From NCBI GenBank assembly GCA_965602635.1, contig CBFCZU010000053.1, positions 1-19,570 on the forward strand: DNA of 19,570 bases, written 5' to 3'. Position numbers and translations under genes: made by a program. Source of the stretch: CBFCZU01 sp965602635 (GTDB lineage: Bacteria > Planctomycetota > Phycisphaerae > SM23-33). The notes beneath the pieces were generated by a model. It did not search any database. It worked only from the letters and a program-made list of their open reading frames with translations, and had not been told where the DNA came from. This document shows positions 17,376 to 19,570 of the stretch, piece after piece (within the stretch, counting starts at the first letter, position 1; each line of letters starts with the position of its first letter).

Positions 17376-18179
17376 TCAGTTGGGCATTGCCGGCGGAAAG
17401 CCGTCCCCGAGATCCTCTCTGCAGTAGATATCGAGTTCTGGAGGGCCCGACCCATATGCCTCTAGCTTTACTTCGACGAGATGACGACTGAGCAGAGTTA
17501 CGCAACCCAAGTGAATGTACCAGGATTCCGCCTGCAGAAGCCGGTGCAGTTCGAGCATAAGAAACAACTTTTCCTTCCGCCATTCAGCCAGGTTCCCCGG
17601 AGCTTCCCGCGTGTAGTAGCGGCGCAACAACCATCCTGGGTCGGTCTTGCATTCGTATGCTTCGGCCCGCTTCTTATCGGGGAGAGCCCAAATGAAGTCG
17701 ATGTTCTTCGGATGGGGTCTATCAACTTCGCCGAAATACACGTGGGCGTCCTCGGTCAGCGCATCGCTCGTTCGTCCAGAATCCTCTAGGAATCTGAACA
17801 CAATGGCCTCGCAGATCGCGGACGAGAAAAGGTTGGCGGGCTTAGCTTCGTCCGCCTCCGATGGAGTAGCGATACTCAGAGCATGCATGTAATCGGTGGT
17901 CACCTCCTCCAACGCGTTCACGGTCCTCTGGCCCAGGGGGATTGGCGCAACGGAAAGGACGCGGGCCCTCACAGGCTGGGTGGCGTCCTTGGAGTAGCCG
18001 CGCTTCTTCCCTTCGTGTGCTACGAACGAAGAGATGGTCCTCAAGATGACAGGTGAGCTGACCGCCACAGCCGCTAGTTGCCTTACGCTTGCCAGATGCG
18101 TGTGAGGATTCTGGGCCTCTGGGCGCCAAGCGGGCTCAATGTAAATGGGGATGGTCCTATCGAGTAACTTCTTGCGCAT
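17376..18179 (-). CDS. Uncharacterised protein with PD-(D/E)XK nuclease-like signature
   Basis: The product has 267 residues. I do not recognise a named family. It contains a helix SAICEAIVFRFL with E124, then D161 in NIDFIW, and E176-C-K178 in AEAYECKTD at the end of a hydrophobic strand. The order and spacing E...D-(14)-ExK match the catalytic core of PD-(D/E)XK nucleases found in restriction and defence enzymes; this is pattern reading, not proof. The N-terminal 110 residues resemble nothing I know. A helix RKEKLFLMLELHRLL (201-215) follows the core. There is no signal peptide or membrane segment. Its start overlaps the SecB-like gene by 23 bases, so it is the last gene of a three-gene operon of lower GC than its surroundings. 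It would be the most likely effector of that cassette. Confidence 0.7.
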   Translation of the reverse strand: MRKKLLDRTIPIYIEPAWRPEAQNPHTHLASVRQLAAVAVSSPVILRTISSFVAHEGKKRGYSKDATQPVRARVLSVAPIPLGQRTVNALEEVTTDYMHALSIATPSEADEAKPANLFSSAICEAIVFRFLEDSGRTSDALTEDAHVYFGEVDRPHPKNIDFIWALPDKKRAEAYECKTDPGWLLRRYYTREAPGNLAEWRKEKLFLMLELHRLLQAESWYIHLGCVTLLSRHLVEVKLEAYGSGPPELDIYCREDLGDGFPPAMPN

Positions 18180-18699
18180 CTAGATCGGCCCCCGTAGCGA
18201 GATCGTTGCGCGGCTCGGATTCTTGCTTCTCGTTACGACGGTCCTCAGTAAACCTTGGCACATCCAGAGGCGGAATCATGATGCTCCGGCCGAGGCTTTT
18301 GGTGGAGAGGTCGTCGATCAATTGCCTGAGATACGGATACACGAGGATAACGGCGTTGATTTCGGCATAGTACTTGGCGTCATCTTCGGCGATAGGACGG
18401 GTTACGGTGAAGTCCAACTGGTGCTTTCCGCTGATTGTGATGGGCGAGTCTGCCCTCTCCGGGAAACGCAGTGACCAGGACACTGTGGCCAGAAAGCCAT
18501 TCTCGTCGTTGGACTTGAGCGTTCCGCTAACGTTCAGCGATCCCGGGGGGGGACGGTCCGGGTCCCCGTCGCCCGGGGCGCAGAGCACCGTGAGAAGGCG
18601 GACCCTTCTTAGCATGAGCCCGCACGTGGTTACGGACACTGCGGGCGTGCTTGAGCCTGAATTGAGGCCAGGGCTGGCGGGTTTTGAAGCGTCGCTCAT
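18157..18699 (-). CDS. SecB-like chaperone
   Basis: The product has 180 residues. Residues 54-147 have the SecB-like fold pattern: alternating strands, GKHQLDFTV (91-99), then YYAEINAVILVYPYLRQLI (110-128). The latter matches the SecB helix with its Asn/Pro-Tyr-Arg signature, and the strand ends in IMIPPLDV, as the PPI/N motif of SecB does. The first 25 residues and last 30 look disordered and differ from housekeeping SecB. Solitary SecB-like proteins linked to small genes commonly serve toxin-antitoxin-chaperone modules or phage defence (CmdTAC is an example), where they fold or protect an antitoxin. It sits between a small helical gene (17-bp gap) and the nuclease-like gene (23-bp overlap). 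An alternative is a general export chaperone, less likely given the neighbours. Confidence 0.65.
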   Translation of the reverse strand: MSDASKPASPGLNSGSSTPAVSVTTCGLMLRRVRLLTVLCAPGDGDPDRPPPGSLNVSGTLKSNDENGFLATVSWSLRFPERADSPITISGKHQLDFTVTRPIAEDDAKYYAEINAVILVYPYLRQLIDDLSTKSLGRSIMIPPLDVPRFTEDRRNEKQESEPRNDLATGADLDAQEVTR

Positions 18700-18716
18700 G
18701 GGGGGGTAGCTGGCTC

Positions 18717-19103
18717 TTAGGCAGCTTGCGCCAAATCTGTCGCAATGGGCATATTCGGAAGCTCAGGCTCGCGTCTGGGCGGCACGGGACCCTCTGCCTT
18801 GGTCGATGTGGAGTAGCTCCCTGTTTGGCTGAATAGCTCCTCCAGGAAATCGACTAGTGCCTCGGCAGCTTCAGCGATCGACCCATCGGTCATTAGTTCC
18901 GCCATGCTGTCGGCCAAGGACGAAGCGTAGGCGCTGATAAAGGCTGCGACTTTGGGATCTTCTGCCCACTCGTTCAGGCGACCGTTGAGTTCTTCCCAAC
19001 GGCGATCGTACCAGAGATTGAGCAAAGTCATATCCTGGCCGCTGGACTTGAGGAGGTCACACATGTGCATCAGCCTGTCGAATCCGGCGTTCTCGCTCAG
19101 CAT
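18717..19103 (-). CDS. Small helical protein of unknown function, first gene of the SecB-like operon
   Basis: The product has 128 residues and no recognisable family. Residues 1-95 are predicted to be almost wholly helical, with an aromatic LLNLWYDRRWEELNGRL segment (27-43) and several amphipathic stretches up to VDFLEELF. Residues 96-128 are a Ser/Thr then Pro/Glu-rich tail ending in hydrophobic-acidic ELPNMPIATDLAQAA, probably disordered. A helical body with a flexible hydrophobic C-terminal extension is what antitoxins in chaperone-dependent modules look like, the extension being the chaperone-addiction segment. That is inference from layout, and no DNA-binding motif is evident. GGTGA lies about 7 bases before the ATG. 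The stop is 17 bases before the SecB-like start. Confidence 0.6.
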   Translation of the reverse strand: MLSENAGFDRLMHMCDLLKSSGQDMTLLNLWYDRRWEELNGRLNEWAEDPKVAAFISAYASSLADSMAELMTDGSIAEAAEALVDFLEELFSQTGSYSTSTKAEGPVPPRREPELPNMPIATDLAQAA

Positions 19104-19225
19104 GGGTCTTCACCCCGTTCTATGGGCCAGCAGCATTTAAGACAAGGGGTCAGCTTCCGTGACCGTTACCAGGGCAGCGTCCCTGCCCCCGCCTTAGTAG
19201 GAGCATGAGCGCAATCTCCGTAATT
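19104..19225 (-). promoter_or_regulatory. 5' leader of the SecB-like operon, with two hairpins
   Basis: The leader between the promoter and the first gene is about 116 bases. It holds two inverted repeats: GGTCA/TGACC (19148-19152 with 19160-19164, 7-base loop) and GGGCAG/CTGCCC (19172-19177 with 19183-19188, 5-base loop). There is no T-run that would make either an intrinsic terminator on the transcribed strand. They could be operators or RNA structures. Confidence 0.4.
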
Positions 19226-19234
19226 ATTATACCA
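19226..19234 (-). promoter_or_regulatory. Extended -10 promoter of the SecB-like operon
   Basis: On the minus strand this reads TGGTATAAT, a perfect -10 hexamer with the extended TGn element, in an AT-rich patch upstream of the three-gene cassette. A -35-like TTTACA is 23 bases away, too far for standard spacing. Extended -10 promoters can dispense with a -35. The predicted start is near 19219. Confidence 0.5.
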
Positions 19235-19236
19235 CA

Positions 19237-19440
19237 CGCCCTTGCTCGTAGCGCTGTAAATCCAGGCCAGAGCCCGGACTAGTAGGGCTATCCTCACATC
19301 TTATCGGCACTTCTCCGCGGGACTTTACCGCCTTCCCGGGCTCGCACCTCTTGGCCGTGGAGGGTTTTACACCGTACAGGGTGAACCCGCAAGGCCTTTT
19401 TGCTGGAAAAGTGCGGGCCACTCGTCGCATGGCCTGCCAG
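19237..19440. other. Non-coding stretch with several hairpins, possible structured RNA or repeat
   Basis: No credible gene lies here. The stretch contains AGCCC/GGGCT (19271-19275 with 19285-19289) and GCGG/CCGC near 19317-19331. A bulged stem pairs GGGTT (19362-19366) with AACCC (19384-19388) and, inside it, CACC (19370-19373) with GGTG (19380-19383). An 11-bp bulged hairpin pairs CCCGCA (19386-19391) plus CTTTT (19396-19400) with AAAAG (19407-19411) plus TGCGGG (19412-19417). The last two overlap at 19386-19388 and cannot form together. I recognise no known RNA family. Confidence 0.35.
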
Positions 19441-19470
19441 GCCGACCGCGCTGAGGGCCGGCTCCTCTAC

Positions 19471-19570
19471 CTACTTCTTCTGGTCCGTCCCCAGACTGTC
19501 CAAATTCGCTTCGACCTTGCCGTATCCCAGTGCCGCCAGCAGCAGGGTGGCCAGGGCGGCGATGCGGATG
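19471..19570 (-). CDS. 3' end of an unidentified membrane or secreted protein gene
   Basis: On the minus strand the frame is open from the window edge to a TAG at 19471-19473. The last 32 residues read as a hydrophobic, Ala/Leu-rich segment (IAALATLLLAALGYG) and a short polar tail ending DSLGTDQKK. High GC at third codon positions matches the surrounding chromosome, which supports a real gene. Too little is visible to assign a family. Confidence 0.4.
   Translation of the reverse strand, partial: IRIAALATLLLAALGYGKVEANLDSLGTDQKK

Noticed and set aside
19227..19430. A 67-codon open frame on the minus strand
   Set aside because: It coincides with the hairpin-rich stretch and the promoter patch, has no family, and its composition is explained by the palindromes. 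A small gene cannot be excluded.

Overview
The window is GC-rich bacterial chromosome with a mostly dense gene layout and several weak or missing Shine-Dalgarno (SD) sequences. The mix of families fits Planctomycetota, probably Phycisphaerae: a stand-alone LigD-type phosphoesterase-domain protein, a GNAT/Gfo-Idh-MocA fusion, DUF502, a CstA transporter and an AP-endonuclease-2-type sugar isomerase. This lineage call is an inference from gene content, not from a marker gene. The hydrogenase-maturation genes suggest an organism that makes a [NiFe] hydrogenase, hence anaerobic or H2-using at least part of the time. No rRNA, tRNA, CRISPR array or transposase gene was seen.

Bases 1-642 hold the 3' part of a beta-hydroxyacid dehydrogenase gene on the plus strand, ending at a weak hairpin/T-tract. 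Bases 689-5277 are a minus-strand run: CstA-type peptide/pyruvate transporter, TIM-barrel sugar phosphate isomerase, MTAP/PNP-family phosphorylase and DUF502 membrane protein. Diverging from CstA is a plus-strand run, 5494-10937: TauE/SafE permease, MurJ lipid II flippase, quinolinate synthase NadA, and an unusual acetyltransferase-oxidoreductase fusion.

Bases 10954-15642 are a tight minus-strand hypF-hypC-hypD-hypE operon in which each stop overlaps the next start. Its four products make and assemble the Fe(CN)2CO group of [NiFe] hydrogenase: HypF and HypE make cyanide from carbamoyl phosphate, and HypC and HypD build and carry the iron centre. No hydrogenase subunit and no hypA or hypB is visible. 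Diverging from hypF is a membrane-anchored protein of unknown function (15741-16547), which overlaps tail-to-tail with a LigD phosphoesterase-domain gene. A small TPR lipoprotein follows.

From about 17.3 kb to 19.2 kb the base composition changes. Four hand-counted 60-base lines there are 52-55% GC, against 63% and 85% in two lines counted elsewhere. Three co-directional minus-strand genes lie here: a small helical protein with a proline-rich tail, a SecB-like chaperone, and a protein with a PD-(D/E)XK nuclease-like signature. They look like one transferred operon behind an extended -10 promoter. The layout resembles toxin-antitoxin-chaperone (TAC) or defence cassettes but matches none that I can name, and it is the best candidate for something undescribed. 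Upstream is a roughly 200-base non-coding stretch with several hairpins, then the 3' end of another minus-strand gene cut by the window edge.
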